From Ensifer adhaerens (GTDB taxonomy: Bacteria > Pseudomonadota > Alphaproteobacteria > Rhizobiales > Rhizobiaceae), in NCBI RefSeq assembly GCF_020035535.1, contig NZ_CP083349.1:434001-498000 (forward strand): 64,000 nucleotides of DNA. The letters run 5' to 3'. Positions 1-6,837 of this stretch are shown in pieces. The first letter of the stretch is position 1; the number at the start of each line of letters is the position of its first letter. Both the position numbers and the translations under genes were made by a program. Below the pieces are notes generated by a model. It saw nothing but the letters and a program-made list of their open reading frames with translations. It ran no database searches and was not told where the DNA came from.

Positions 1-100
1 GGCCGGCCACGCGGAGGCGGTTGACCATCGTGCGCGAGAGACTGGTCAGCGCGCAGATCTCTTTCATCGGAATCAGGATGGGGGTTGGTTTCCGGGTCAT
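1..100 (-). CDS. AlpA-like helix-turn-helix regulator, N-terminal part only
   Basis: The reverse strand reads an open frame from an ATG at position 100 that runs off the left end. The visible 33 residues begin MTRKPTPILIPMKEICALTS and continue with LSRTMVNRLR. The spacing of a recognition-type helix after 'ICALTSLS' resembles AlpA/MerR-like excisionase regulators, which control prophage and island excision. A GTG at 106 is also in frame and would overlap the recombinase stop by four bases, suggesting translational coupling. It lies directly downstream of the recombinase, a common arrangement in integrative elements. The family call rests on about 33 residues, so it is tentative; the rest is outside the window. 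Confidence 0.5.
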   Translation of the reverse strand, partial: MTRKPTPILIPMKEICALTSLSRTMVNRLRVAG

Positions 101-102
101 CT

Positions 103-2097
103 TCACGCCGCCATCCAAACTTCGTTCAAGATCCGCGCTGCCAATGCTGCCTTATCCTCCGGCAGGAAACGACCGTAGTGGCTGCGGATCATTTCGGGCG
201 TGTCTTGGATGGCGTAACTCGCTTGCTCGTAGGAGCCGGTCTTCTTCAAGATGTGTGTTGCCAGGACGTCGCGCACGTTATGTGGCCCATGGGGCAGGAG
301 ACCCTTGATTGCTCCACGGCCTGTGTATGGGTTGTAGATGCCGTAGCGCTGAATGGTGAGACGCCAGACTTCGTAAAAGGACGAGCTATCGTATGTCGCG
401 TCTTTGGTGTTCGACTTCGTCGTCTTGACGAAGAAAGTGCCCGGATCATCGACCTCGCTCAGGAGCGCTCCTCGGTGCCGGCTCACGTAGGCATCGATGT
501 AGTGGTAGAGATCCAAGAGGTCTGGCAGGACCAGGCGGAATGGCTTCTGACCGAAAAACGATGAGCTTGCGTTTTTGAATGCGTTGGCAGGAATCAATAC
601 TTCCCAGCCGTTCTCTCGATCGCTCCACCGTAGCTCACCGCATTTCAGATCCTCGAGACGGCGCTCCGATGTGGGGAGCCGACCGCGGGGACATACAAGC
701 AACTGTCGCAGATTTTTCTGACGAAGCCCGAGATGCAGGCCTAGCCGCAGCAAGAGGAACGACCGTACTGCTTCTGCCGCGGCTCGCGGGTGCCGTTTCT
801 CATCGGGCATCCGAGCGAGGATCTCGTCGGTGATTTTTCGGTACTCCGAGAGCGGGCTATCGGTCTCAAGCACGCACATGATTGGCTCGAACGGATCCCG
901 GTGGACCCGCGCGACTCGTTGGATTTCCTTCAATCGATTGGTGAGGTGGCGATAGAAATTGTCGCAGTAGCCATGCCAGTCGCTGGACGCAGCCGTGATT
1001 TCGGATTCTGAGACAAGCCCTGGGATCGGCCGGACGCGCGTGAGCAACTCCGGGTGCTGACGAAGCCAGCCTGTTTCCTTGCGCGTTAGGGCAAGCGCGA
1101 CGGACAGCATGTTCACTTCCCACGTGGTGTAAAAGCCCCGGCGATGCTCGCGCCAGCGCAGGTACCAATCCCAGACGCCAGGAAAGGCGAGCAGGCCGAA
1201 TGTCAGGCGCTCAAAGGGAATTCCGTAGCCCCGCACACCTTCGTTCGGCGATGCAGACAGCGCGCCGAACATCAAGCCGAGGTGTTCGATCTTCTGAGCG
1301 GCAGTTTCCTCGCCCCAAACGCCGTTTCGCTGAAAGCCGAGATCTGTGAGCGTGGTCGTCTTGAATCGGATAAGACCTTCCATCTCAGCGGCCAGGCTCG
1401 CGGGTGCATCAAGGCCGCCGGACAAAAGGTCAGGGTCGACGGTGTTCGGATCCTCGTCTTCGATGTCCCAAACCGGTGAAACTGAACGGCCGGTCAGGGC
1501 AGGGAACCGAATTGCATAGCGCTGCTTAATCGCCGCCGCTTGGAATCGGCGGTATTCGGTCGTGCCGCTGATAATGACCCGCCGCACCCATTCGATAATC
1601 TCCTCTCGTTTTTTGAATGGAAGGGAGTTGAAGTCGTCGGGTAGATGCCAGGCGAGCCGCCGGCGTTCGGCCTCCCCAATCCCAGCCCCCACATTGTGGC
1701 CCTTAGTCGCGCGCATCGCGTTCGGCAGCTTGCTTTTGAAGTAGCCGGCTGGAAGTCGATAGCGGCTTTCGATCCGTCCAAGAATCTCGAGGCTTTGGAC
1801 GCTCCTCGGCGGTTTTTCTCCATTGAACCAAACAACAATCGTCTTGCGATTGAATGCCTCTCCGGGGCGAGTGATGGCTTTGTGCAGGTGCCAGCAGGTG
1901 TCGCCGTGGCGCCGCATATGAAGCTGAAGTGCCTCGGTGAAAGTTGCGGGGTCGTCCCAGTCATCGAAAAGAGGTTCGGGGAACTCGACGATGGGTCTCG
2001 GCTTCTGACCGCGTTTTCGCCTGGCCTCTGGGGATTCGGTCAGAGCCGCGGCATGCAATTGCGCGGCGGTGCGTGTGATCTTGTTTGTCGGCATCAT
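103..2097 (-). CDS. Large tyrosine recombinase/integrase of a mobile element
   Basis: This 664-residue protein has a tyrosine recombinase catalytic domain at its C-terminus. Visible signature residues are an arginine in 'LHLGLRQKNLRQL', the H-x-x-R box in 'GPHNVRDVLATHIL' (His606, Arg609) and the nucleophile in 'IRSHYGRF' (Tyr641). It is much longer than phage integrases (about 350-400 residues); the first 400 residues probably hold DNA-binding and arm domains I cannot name. The start is one of two adjacent ATGs (2097 or 2094). It should catalyse excision and integration of the element ending at the tRNA-Gln gene. The next gene downstream is AlpA-like. The family call is firm; the exact recombinase subgroup is not. 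Confidence 0.85.
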   Translation of the reverse strand: MMPTNKITRTAAQLHAAALTESPEARRKRGQKPRPIVEFPEPLFDDWDDPATFTEALQLHMRRHGDTCWHLHKAITRPGEAFNRKTIVVWFNGEKPPRSVQSLEILGRIESRYRLPAGYFKSKLPNAMRATKGHNVGAGIGEAERRRLAWHLPDDFNSLPFKKREEIIEWVRRVIISGTTEYRRFQAAAIKQRYAIRFPALTGRSVSPVWDIEDEDPNTVDPDLLSGGLDAPASLAAEMEGLIRFKTTTLTDLGFQRNGVWGEETAAQKIEHLGLMFGALSASPNEGVRGYGIPFERLTFGLLAFPGVWDWYLRWREHRRGFYTTWEVNMLSVALALTRKETGWLRQHPELLTRVRPIPGLVSESEITAASSDWHGYCDNFYRHLTNRLKEIQRVARVHRDPFEPIMCVLETDSPLSEYRKITDEILARMPDEKRHPRAAAEAVRSFLLLRLGLHLGLRQKNLRQLLVCPRGRLPTSERRLEDLKCGELRWSDRENGWEVLIPANAFKNASSSFFGQKPFRLVLPDLLDLYHYIDAYVSRHRGALLSEVDDPGTFFVKTTKSNTKDATYDSSSFYEVWRLTIQRYGIYNPYTGRGAIKGLLPHGPHNVRDVLATHILKKTGSYEQASYAIQDTPEMIRSHYGRFLPEDKAALAARILNEVWMAA

Positions 2098-2256
2098 TGT
2101 GTGGCGCGCTGACCAAGATGGAGCGCACGTTTTCCTTCGCTACGAATTGAGCGGCGGAACATACATAAACGGCGACCAGGTGCAACGGGAATTATCTGCT
2201 AAATAGTTGTAAACATTTATGTTTTACAAATTTGTCAAGGCATCGCTGATTAGCGA

Positions 2257-2613
2257 TTAGTCGCGCTGCTTCTTTGACGCCTTCAATTGCCTGCGCGCAT
2301 CACGAGCGCGATCCTCGATGAGCTTTAATTCAATATCCGTTGCCCAGTCGCTATCGAGCGCCCATGTCACCGCGACGTTTGTATGGATCGCATCCGTCTC
2401 TTCGCTGCACATCAATGCCCAGCCGCGGTCGCGCTCCTTTGCAGGCAGGAAGTGGCGGCTCACAATTCGGAAATGTCGAGAATCTCTGAAGAAGCTGAAG
2501 ACGTCCCCAATGTTGGGACAAAAGCCGCCAAAGTAATCGGTGTCAGCATCGAGCAGTAGCTGGAGCTCGCCGTCTGGCTGGATTACGTAGATGCGTACCG
2601 CGACGGCATTCAT
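2257..2613 (-). CDS. Hypothetical protein, partner of the small XRE regulator
   Basis: This 118-residue protein has no domain I recognise. It begins MNAVAVRIYVIQPDGELQLL, looks like a compact alpha/beta fold, and ends in a basic helix rich in Arg and Lys. Its ATG overlaps the stop codon of the upstream XRE-type regulator by four bases (ATGA at 2610-2613), so the two are almost certainly co-transcribed and translationally coupled. Regulator-plus-small-protein pairs in islands can be toxin-antitoxin modules, but nothing in the sequence shows a toxin fold here. It belongs to the accessory segment left of tRNA-Gln. Confidence 0.6.
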   Translation of the reverse strand: MNAVAVRIYVIQPDGELQLLLDADTDYFGGFCPNIGDVFSFFRDSRHFRIVSRHFLPAKERDRGWALMCSEETDAIHTNVAVTWALDSDWATDIELKLIEDRARDARRQLKASKKQRD

Positions 2614-2840
2614 TGTTGACGGTCACGGAGCTTGATCACGCCTTCGCCGCGTTCATCTTCAACAAAGATGACGCCGGCAGCGGACAGGGCGGCTTTCATG
2701 TCCTCAACCGTACGCGGCTTAAGTTCTTCGCCAGCCTCAAAGCGTGAGACGGTCCCTGGGGCCACCTTGGCCAGCGCAGCTAGATCCCTAACGCCCAGGT
2801 TAAGTGCGACGCGGGCCATCCTGCATTGTACTGGATTCAT
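2610..2840 (-). CDS. Small XRE-type helix-turn-helix regulator
   Basis: This 76-residue protein is essentially one Cro/C1-type HTH. 'RMARVALNLGVRDLAALA' followed by 'VAPGTVSRFEAGE' gives the turn and recognition helix, and a short beta-strand tail ('GVIFVEDERGEGVIKL') is typical of compact XRE regulators in rhizobial islands. The ATG is at 2840. Just upstream, at 2876-2888, is a short palindrome that could be its operator, so autoregulation is plausible. It is coupled to the 118-residue gene downstream. Confidence 0.75.
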   Translation of the reverse strand: MNPVQCRMARVALNLGVRDLAALAKVAPGTVSRFEAGEELKPRTVEDMKAALSAAGVIFVEDERGEGVIKLRDRQQ

Positions 2841-2875
2841 TTTTGATACACTGCTTCAATTTCGTGTTGACGTAC

Positions 2876-2888
2876 CGAAAATGTTTCG
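2876..2888. promoter_or_regulatory. Palindrome upstream of the XRE gene, possible operator
   Basis: CGAAA-ATG-TTTCG is a perfect 5-bp inverted repeat with a 3-bp centre, 36 bp upstream of the XRE start codon. ACGTAC and GTACGT blocks lie on either side (2870-2875 and 2895-2900). It sits between the divergent XRE gene and the possible gene at 2943. The operator role is inference from position. Confidence 0.35.
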
Positions 2889-2942
2889 ATATTAGTACGT
2901 TGTATCGAAATCGAAGCCAAAAATCAACGAGGAGCCCAACAC

Positions 2943-3275
2943 ATGACCGCCAAAGCGAGATTAAGAGTAGTGCCTCCCATCGCAGTCGAACCCGATGAAG
3001 GCAGAAGATTAAGACGCCAGGCCGGTGAGGCCGGCTTAAGAGAGCAGGTGCAGGGCGCTGATAACGGCCGCCCGCACCACCCTTGGCGAAGCGAAATTTA
3101 CGACATCCAAATGATGACGAAGATTGCCGTGACGCTCGTCGACGAGGTCTTCCGGAACATTGTAGCGATGGAAGATCTCCATGAGATCGCGCTCCGTGAA
3201 CAGCTTGGGTTTGACGAACTCTGCTTTCAGGTGCACGCACTGCGGAACGCCTCGGAAGCTTTGCAGCCCAATTAA
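2943..3275 (+). CDS. Possible small hypothetical gene in the accessory region
   Basis: This frame encodes 110 residues starting MTAKARLRVVPPIAVEP. In its favour are an ATG preceded by GAGGAG at a sensible distance and a position divergent from the XRE gene. The first third uses AGA and TTA codons that are rare elsewhere in the window, suggesting foreign or degraded DNA. No domain is recognised. It conflicts with the minus-strand frame at 3036-3326, and only one of the two is likely to be real. Confidence 0.3.
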   Translation: MTAKARLRVVPPIAVEPDEGRRLRRQAGEAGLREQVQGADNGRPHHPWRSEIYDIQMMTKIAVTLVDEVFRNIVAMEDLHEIALREQLGFDELCFQVHALRNASEALQPN

Positions 3276-3326
3276 CTTCTGCCCGCTGCTCGGGCATATC
3301 GCCCCAGGCGCCTTCGTGGCTGCCAA
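3036..3326 (-). CDS. Alternative hypothetical gene, opposite strand
   Basis: The frame has 96 codons from a TTG start. The middle and end, for example 'LFTERDLMEIFHRYNVPEDL' and a hydrophobic last helix, look protein-like. The only start is TTG with a weak ribosome site (AAGG), right after an in-frame stop, so it could be the tail of a decayed longer gene. No family is recognised. It overlaps the plus-strand candidate at 2943-3275 and is listed as its alternative. Confidence 0.25.
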   Translation of the reverse strand: MAATKAPGAICPSSGQKLIGLQSFRGVPQCVHLKAEFVKPKLFTERDLMEIFHRYNVPEDLVDERHGNLRHHLDVVNFASPRVVRAAVISALHLLS

Positions 3327-3352
3327 CGCCTTTTATTCCCACCCCCGCGGGG

Positions 3353-3380
3353 TACGGTCCAGAACGGGCCGGGGACCGTA
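3353..3380. repeat. Inverted repeat (hairpin) in accessory DNA
   Basis: TACGGTCC at 3353-3360 pairs with GGACCGTA at 3373-3380 across a 12-base loop. No T-run follows on either strand, so it is not a convincing terminator. Its role is unknown. Confidence 0.4.
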
Positions 3381-3564
3381 GCGCGCTCGTTGCTTGGACA
3401 CGGCGAAGAGCGGACGGCCCTTTACAAGACACCAATGGCCGGCGCGATCACCACCTGCGCCCACACAAGCAGCGCGCCGGCCGGTAATTAATTCCATGTT
3501 GCAAATCATGTCGCAGGGATTCAACCGAACCCCAATGACATGCGTTGAAATCATTGGAAATCTC

Positions 3565-3580
3565 TTGCAACACGTTGCAA
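3565..3580. repeat. TTGCAAC-AC-GTTGCAA palindrome near the tRNA end
   Basis: This is a perfect 7-bp inverted repeat with a 2-bp centre, 55 bp from the tRNA-Gln 3' end on the element side. A related TTGCAAATCATG occurs near 3499, and TTGCAACATGATT overlaps the right arm. Repeated short sites beside an attachment site could be arm-type sites for the recombinase or an excision factor. That function is inferred from location only. Confidence 0.35.
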
Positions 3581-3635
3581 CATGATTTCCGCAGAAGCCT
3601 TACGGCTAGTTCTTTGATTTTGCTGAAGAAATGGT

Positions 3636-3709
3636 TGGCTGGGGAACCTGGATTCGAACCAGGACTAACGGAGTCAGAGTCCGCTGGTCTACCGTTAACC
3701 TATTCCCCA
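3636..3709 (-). tRNA. tRNA-Gln, anticodon CTG, with encoded CCA
   Basis: On the minus strand the gene reads TGGGGAATAGG... through an anticodon arm GCGGA-CTCTGAC-TCCGT and a T-arm CCTGG-TTCGAAT-CCAGG, ending TTCCCCA-G-CCA. The seven-base acceptor stem pairs fully and loop position 34-36 is CTG, which reads CAG (Gln). CCA is encoded. The 3' end faces the accessory segment, the usual geometry for integration of genomic islands into tRNA genes, so it is probably the attachment target. Confidence 0.95.
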
Positions 3710-4080
3710 AGGTCGCTGTCGGGCGCTGCCCGTTGCGTCGGTGTGGCGGGCTTATAAACAAAAGCGCGGCCAATGCAAATACCTTTTGGCAAAAAAATGC
3801 GATCTCGATGTGGCGGCCGGATTTTTGCACCGGTTTGCCGGCGCAGATGGTGTGTTTGGTGCCAGGTATCAGCCGCTGAGCGGTCGCGTTGACGTGCAAT
3901 TGCCGGGGGCGCTGATCGTGATCGATGTCGTTGAGTCGGTCTCATCCGGCCTTAACCCTTGGCAGCACAGTCAAAAACAGTTTGGCGAATGGGGCTTGCG
4001 CTGGTACAGTCCCGCCAACGAAAAATCGAGAGAGCGCCTTGAGCGGCCTAACGGCTTGCGCGGCGCCATGGTTGAGACAA
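3710..4080. other. Intergenic region between tRNA-Gln and ppx
   Basis: These 371 bp carry the tRNA-Gln promoter on the minus strand and the leader of the phosphatase gene on the plus strand. A possible plus-strand promoter is TTGCGC near 3998 followed by TACAGT near 4006, but the spacing is too short to be convincing. Open frames here continue into the wrong frame of ppx and look like shadows. Nothing else is seen. Confidence 0.4.
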
Positions 4081-5670
4081 GTGAAAGACCCCGATCACGG
4101 CGAAAAGCCGTCTGAATCCGGGGCGTCGGCAGCAGGCCGCAGTGATGGATCGAAGCTCGGTCCGCGCAACGGCAAGGGCAAGCGGAAACGACGCAAGTCG
4201 TCTGCTTCGCCGTCTGCAATTGCCAGCCAGTCCGGCGCTGCCGGTACGGCAGGGCGTCCCGCAGGAGACAACGAGGCGGAACCGGCGCGCAAGCGCAAGC
4301 GGCGTCGTCGTTCGAAATCAGCAAAACAACAGGCCGCAGTTGCGTCCGCTCGGCAGGACGACCGCGAGCAGTTCGTTGAGCCCTCGCTCGGCGAGCGCAA
4401 GGGCCACAAGCGCAGCAAGAAGGCACGGCATCGCCGTGGGCTTCAGGGCCGGCCGCTGACGAGCGGCGAGCGCCAGCCGACGCAGCAAAGGGCTGGCGAT
4501 GGCAATGGTAGCACGCGATCGGGATCTTCCGCCTCCAATGCACAGGCGGGTGCGCAGCATCGGCCAGGCCAGCGCGCCGAGCAGCCGCGTGCGCCCTATG
4601 TTGCAGCCGGCGAGCCGCCGGCGCCGCTCTATGCGGCGCTCGACCTCGGCACCAACAATTGCCGACTGCTGATTGCGCAGCCGACGCGGCCCGGCCAGTT
4701 CCGGGTGGTCGACGCCTTTTCGCGCATCGTTCGCCTGGGCGAAGGGCTGGGCGCCAGCGGCCGGTTGTCGGACGAGGCGATGGAGCGCGCGGTCGAAGCG
4801 TTGAAGATCTGCGCGTCGAAGCTCGGCGCCCGTACGATCCGCCGCAGTCGCCTGATCGCGACTGAAGCCGCGCGCGCTGCTGAAAACGGGGAAACCTTCC
4901 TTGAGCGGGTGGCGCGGGAAACCGGCCTTGATCTCGAGATCATCAACCGCGAGACGGAGGCACGGCTTGCCGTTTCCGGCTGCTCGTCGCTGGTAGACCG
5001 CGAGACGCGCTCGGTCGTTCTGTTCGATATCGGTGGCGGCTCGTCCGAGATCGCTGTGATCCGGATTGGCGATTCCCGGTCGAACCGGCTTGCCAATCAC
5101 ATCACCCACTGGACCTCGCTGCCGGTCGGCGTCGTCACGCTTTCGGAGCGCCATGGCGGCCAGCATGTGACGCCGGCAAGCTTCGAGGCGATGGTGCAGG
5201 AAGTGGAGGGCATGCTCGCCCGCTTCGACAGCCCACCGGTCGAGGCGCTGGCAAATGGCGCGTCCGGCAGCGGCTTCCACCTGATCGGCACCTCCGGCAC
5301 GGTGACGACGCTCGCCGGCGTGCATCTCGACCTGCCGCGCTATGATCGCCGCCGTGTCGATGGGCTGTGGCTCACCGACGACGAGGTTTCTGCCATGCAG
5401 GCGCGCCTGCTCTCCTGGGATTTCAATGCGCGCGCCGCCAATCCCTGCATCGGCCCGGATCGCGCCGACCTGGTGCTGGCGGGCTGCGCGATCCTCGAGG
5501 CAATCCGCCGCCGCTGGCCGTCGACGCGCATGCGCGTTGCCGATCGCGGCCTGCGCGAGGGCCTGCTCACCGATATGATGGCGGACGACGGCGCCTGGCG
5601 CCGGTCGCGGCCGCGCCGCCACCAGCGCGGTTCCAATGCCTCCGGCAGCCACGAAGGAAACAAGCCATGA
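4081..5670 (+). CDS. ppx: Ppx/GppA-family phosphatase (exopolyphosphatase) with basic N-terminal extension
   Basis: The gene encodes a phosphatase of the sugar kinase/Hsp70/actin fold that hydrolyses polyphosphate or pppGpp. From a GTG at 4081 it gives about 529 residues. Residues 1-180 are low-complexity and strongly basic (runs such as KRKRRKSS and [10 protein letters not shown]), probably disordered. The catalytic part begins near residue 183 with the phosphate-1 loop '[12 protein letters not shown]', followed by '[13 protein letters not shown]' (about 315) and the adenosine-loop motif '[11 protein letters not shown]'. The start is uncertain: upstream in-frame TTG codons exist and the ribosome site is weak. 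The stop overlaps the rlmE start (ATGA), so the two form an operon. Ppx versus GppA specificity cannot be read from sequence. Confidence 0.88.
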   Translation: MKDPDHGEKPSESGASAAGRSDGSKLGPRNGKGKRKRRKSSASPSAIASQSGAAGTAGRPAGDNEAEPARKRKRRRRSKSAKQQAAVASARQDDREQFVEPSLGERKGHKRSKKARHRRGLQGRPLTSGERQPTQQRAGDGNGSTRSGSSASNAQAGAQHRPGQRAEQPRAPYVAAGEPPAPLYAALDLGTNNCRLLIAQPTRPGQFRVVDAFSRIVRLGEGLGASGRLSDEAMERAVEALKICASKLGARTIRRSRLIATEAARAAENGETFLERVARETGLDLEIINRETEARLAVSGCSSLVDRETRSVVLFDIGGGSSEIAVIRIGDSRSNRLANHITHWTSLPVGVVTLSERHGGQHVTPASFEAMVQEVEGMLARFDSPPVEALANGASGSGFHLIGTSGTVTTLAGVHLDLPRYDRRRVDGLWLTDDEVSAMQARLLSWDFNARAANPCIGPDRADLVLAGCAILEAIRRRWPSTRMRVADRGLREGLLTDMMADDGAWRRSRPRRHQRGSNASGSHEGNKP

Positions 5671-6404
5671 CGAAACCCCCTGTTGGCGGCAACCGCAGCG
5701 GCCGCAAGCTTGGCCAGAAGGTCAAGAAGGGCAAGCTCAAGGCATCCTCCCGCCGCTGGCTGGAGCGCCATATCAACGATCCCTACGTGCAGCGCGCCCA
5801 GCTCGAGGGTTATCGCGCCCGCGCAGCGTTCAAGCTGCTGGAGATCGACGAAAAGCACAAAATTCTGAGCGGCGCCCGGCGCATCATCGACCTCGGTGCC
5901 GCGCCTGGCAGCTGGTCGCAGATCGCCGCCAAGGTCACCAATTCGACCGATCCCGATCCGCGCGTTGCGGCGATCGATTTCCTCGAAATGGATCCAATCC
6001 CGGGCGTACGTTTTCTGCAGATGGACTTCCTCGACCCTGAAGCACCGGAGAAGCTGAAGGAAGCGATCGGCGGTACGCCGGATCTCGTGATCTCGGATAT
6101 GGCGGCGCCGACGACAGGCCACCGCCAGACCGACCACCTGCGCACCATGCACCTCTGTGAGGTCGCCGCCTATTTCGCCGTCGACGTGCTGGCCGAGGGC
6201 GGGCATTTCCTCGCGAAGACCTTCCAGGGCGGCACGGAGCGCGAGCTGCTCAATATGCTCAAGCAGAATTTCCGCCAGGTCATTCACGTGAAGCCGGCCT
6301 CGTCGCGTGCCGAATCGGTCGAAATGTTCCTGCTCGCCAAGGGCTTCAAGGGACGTCAGAAGGCCGGCAGCGAGACTGAGACCGAAGACGAGGCGGCCGA
6401 ATAA
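5667..6404 (+). CDS. rlmE: 23S rRNA (uridine-2'-O)-methyltransferase RlmE
   Basis: RlmE (FtsJ/RrmJ) methylates U2552 in the A-loop of 23S rRNA using S-adenosylmethionine. The 245-residue protein has a basic N-terminus, then '[13 protein letters not shown]' with the first catalytic lysine. The SAM-binding motif is '[16 protein letters not shown]'; '[14 protein letters not shown]' carries the catalytic aspartate and 'FLAKTFQGG' the second lysine, completing the K-D-K-E set. It starts inside the ppx stop codon and is followed at one base by the VOC gene. Confidence 0.95.
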   Translation: MTKPPVGGNRSGRKLGQKVKKGKLKASSRRWLERHINDPYVQRAQLEGYRARAAFKLLEIDEKHKILSGARRIIDLGAAPGSWSQIAAKVTNSTDPDPRVAAIDFLEMDPIPGVRFLQMDFLDPEAPEKLKEAIGGTPDLVISDMAAPTTGHRQTDHLRTMHLCEVAAYFAVDVLAEGGHFLAKTFQGGTERELLNMLKQNFRQVIHVKPASSRAESVEMFLLAKGFKGRQKAGSETETEDEAAE

Positions 6405-6405
6405 C

Positions 6406-6786
6406 ATGCTGCTCTACGTGACCGTCGGCACCAACGATCTCGAACGTGCCGGCGCGTTCTATGATGCGGTGCTGCCTGCGCTCGGCTTCCACCGCCAGCG
6501 GCAGGACGAGACAGAGATCGGCTATGGCGTTGCTGGCGACCGCATCCGCTTCTGGGTGGTAACGCCTTTCAACCGCGAACCCGCCACCTCCGGAAATGGC
6601 GTGAGTATCGCTTTCACGGCCGAGACGCGCGCGGCCGTCGATGCCTTTCACGCGGCAGCCCTTGCCAAGGGCGGCACGGACGAGGGCGCGCCGGGACTGC
6701 GTCCCTTCCACGCGAACTTCTATGGCACCTGGGTGCGCGATCTCGACGGCAACAAGATCGCTGCCGTCTGCGAGCGCCCGGAGTAA
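6406..6786 (+). CDS. VOC (glyoxalase/dioxygenase superfamily) protein
   Basis: This 126-residue protein is a single vicinal-oxygen-chelate domain. It opens with the beta-alpha module 'LYVTVGTNDLERAGAFYDAV' and closes with 'FYGTWVRDLDGNKIAAVCE', whose late Glu is a typical metal ligand position. Substrate is unknown; proteins of this size include glyoxalase-like enzymes and antibiotic-binding proteins. The start follows the rlmE stop by a single base, so it is probably the third gene of the ppx-rlmE operon. Confidence 0.85.
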   Translation: MLLYVTVGTNDLERAGAFYDAVLPALGFHRQRQDETEIGYGVAGDRIRFWVVTPFNREPATSGNGVSIAFTAETRAAVDAFHAAALAKGGTDEGAPGLRPFHANFYGTWVRDLDGNKIAAVCERPE

Positions 6787-6837
6787 ATTCGCGCCGGTCT
6801 CGCGGCCCGAGGCAGCCACGCCTTTCCCTGAATTTCC

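Larger units (their letters stand above)
2841..3635. other. Weakly coding end of the accessory element
   Basis: This 795-bp stretch between the XRE gene and tRNA-Gln holds no gene I can name. Two overlapping open frames on opposite strands (2943-3275 plus, 3036-3326 minus) are listed separately as alternatives. It also contains a hairpin at 3353-3380, and beyond 3490 a set of TTGCAA-containing repeats close to the tRNA end. Confidence 0.5.

Noticed and set aside
3741..4115. Plus-strand open frame between tRNA-Gln and ppx
   Set aside because: It ends just inside ppx in another frame, has no recognisable sequence and a weak start; it probably reflects the GC-rich leader.
4318..5652. Minus-strand open frame of 444 codons opposite ppx
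   Set aside because: The plus-strand phosphatase motifs are clear and the antisense product is an Arg/Ala-rich shadow.
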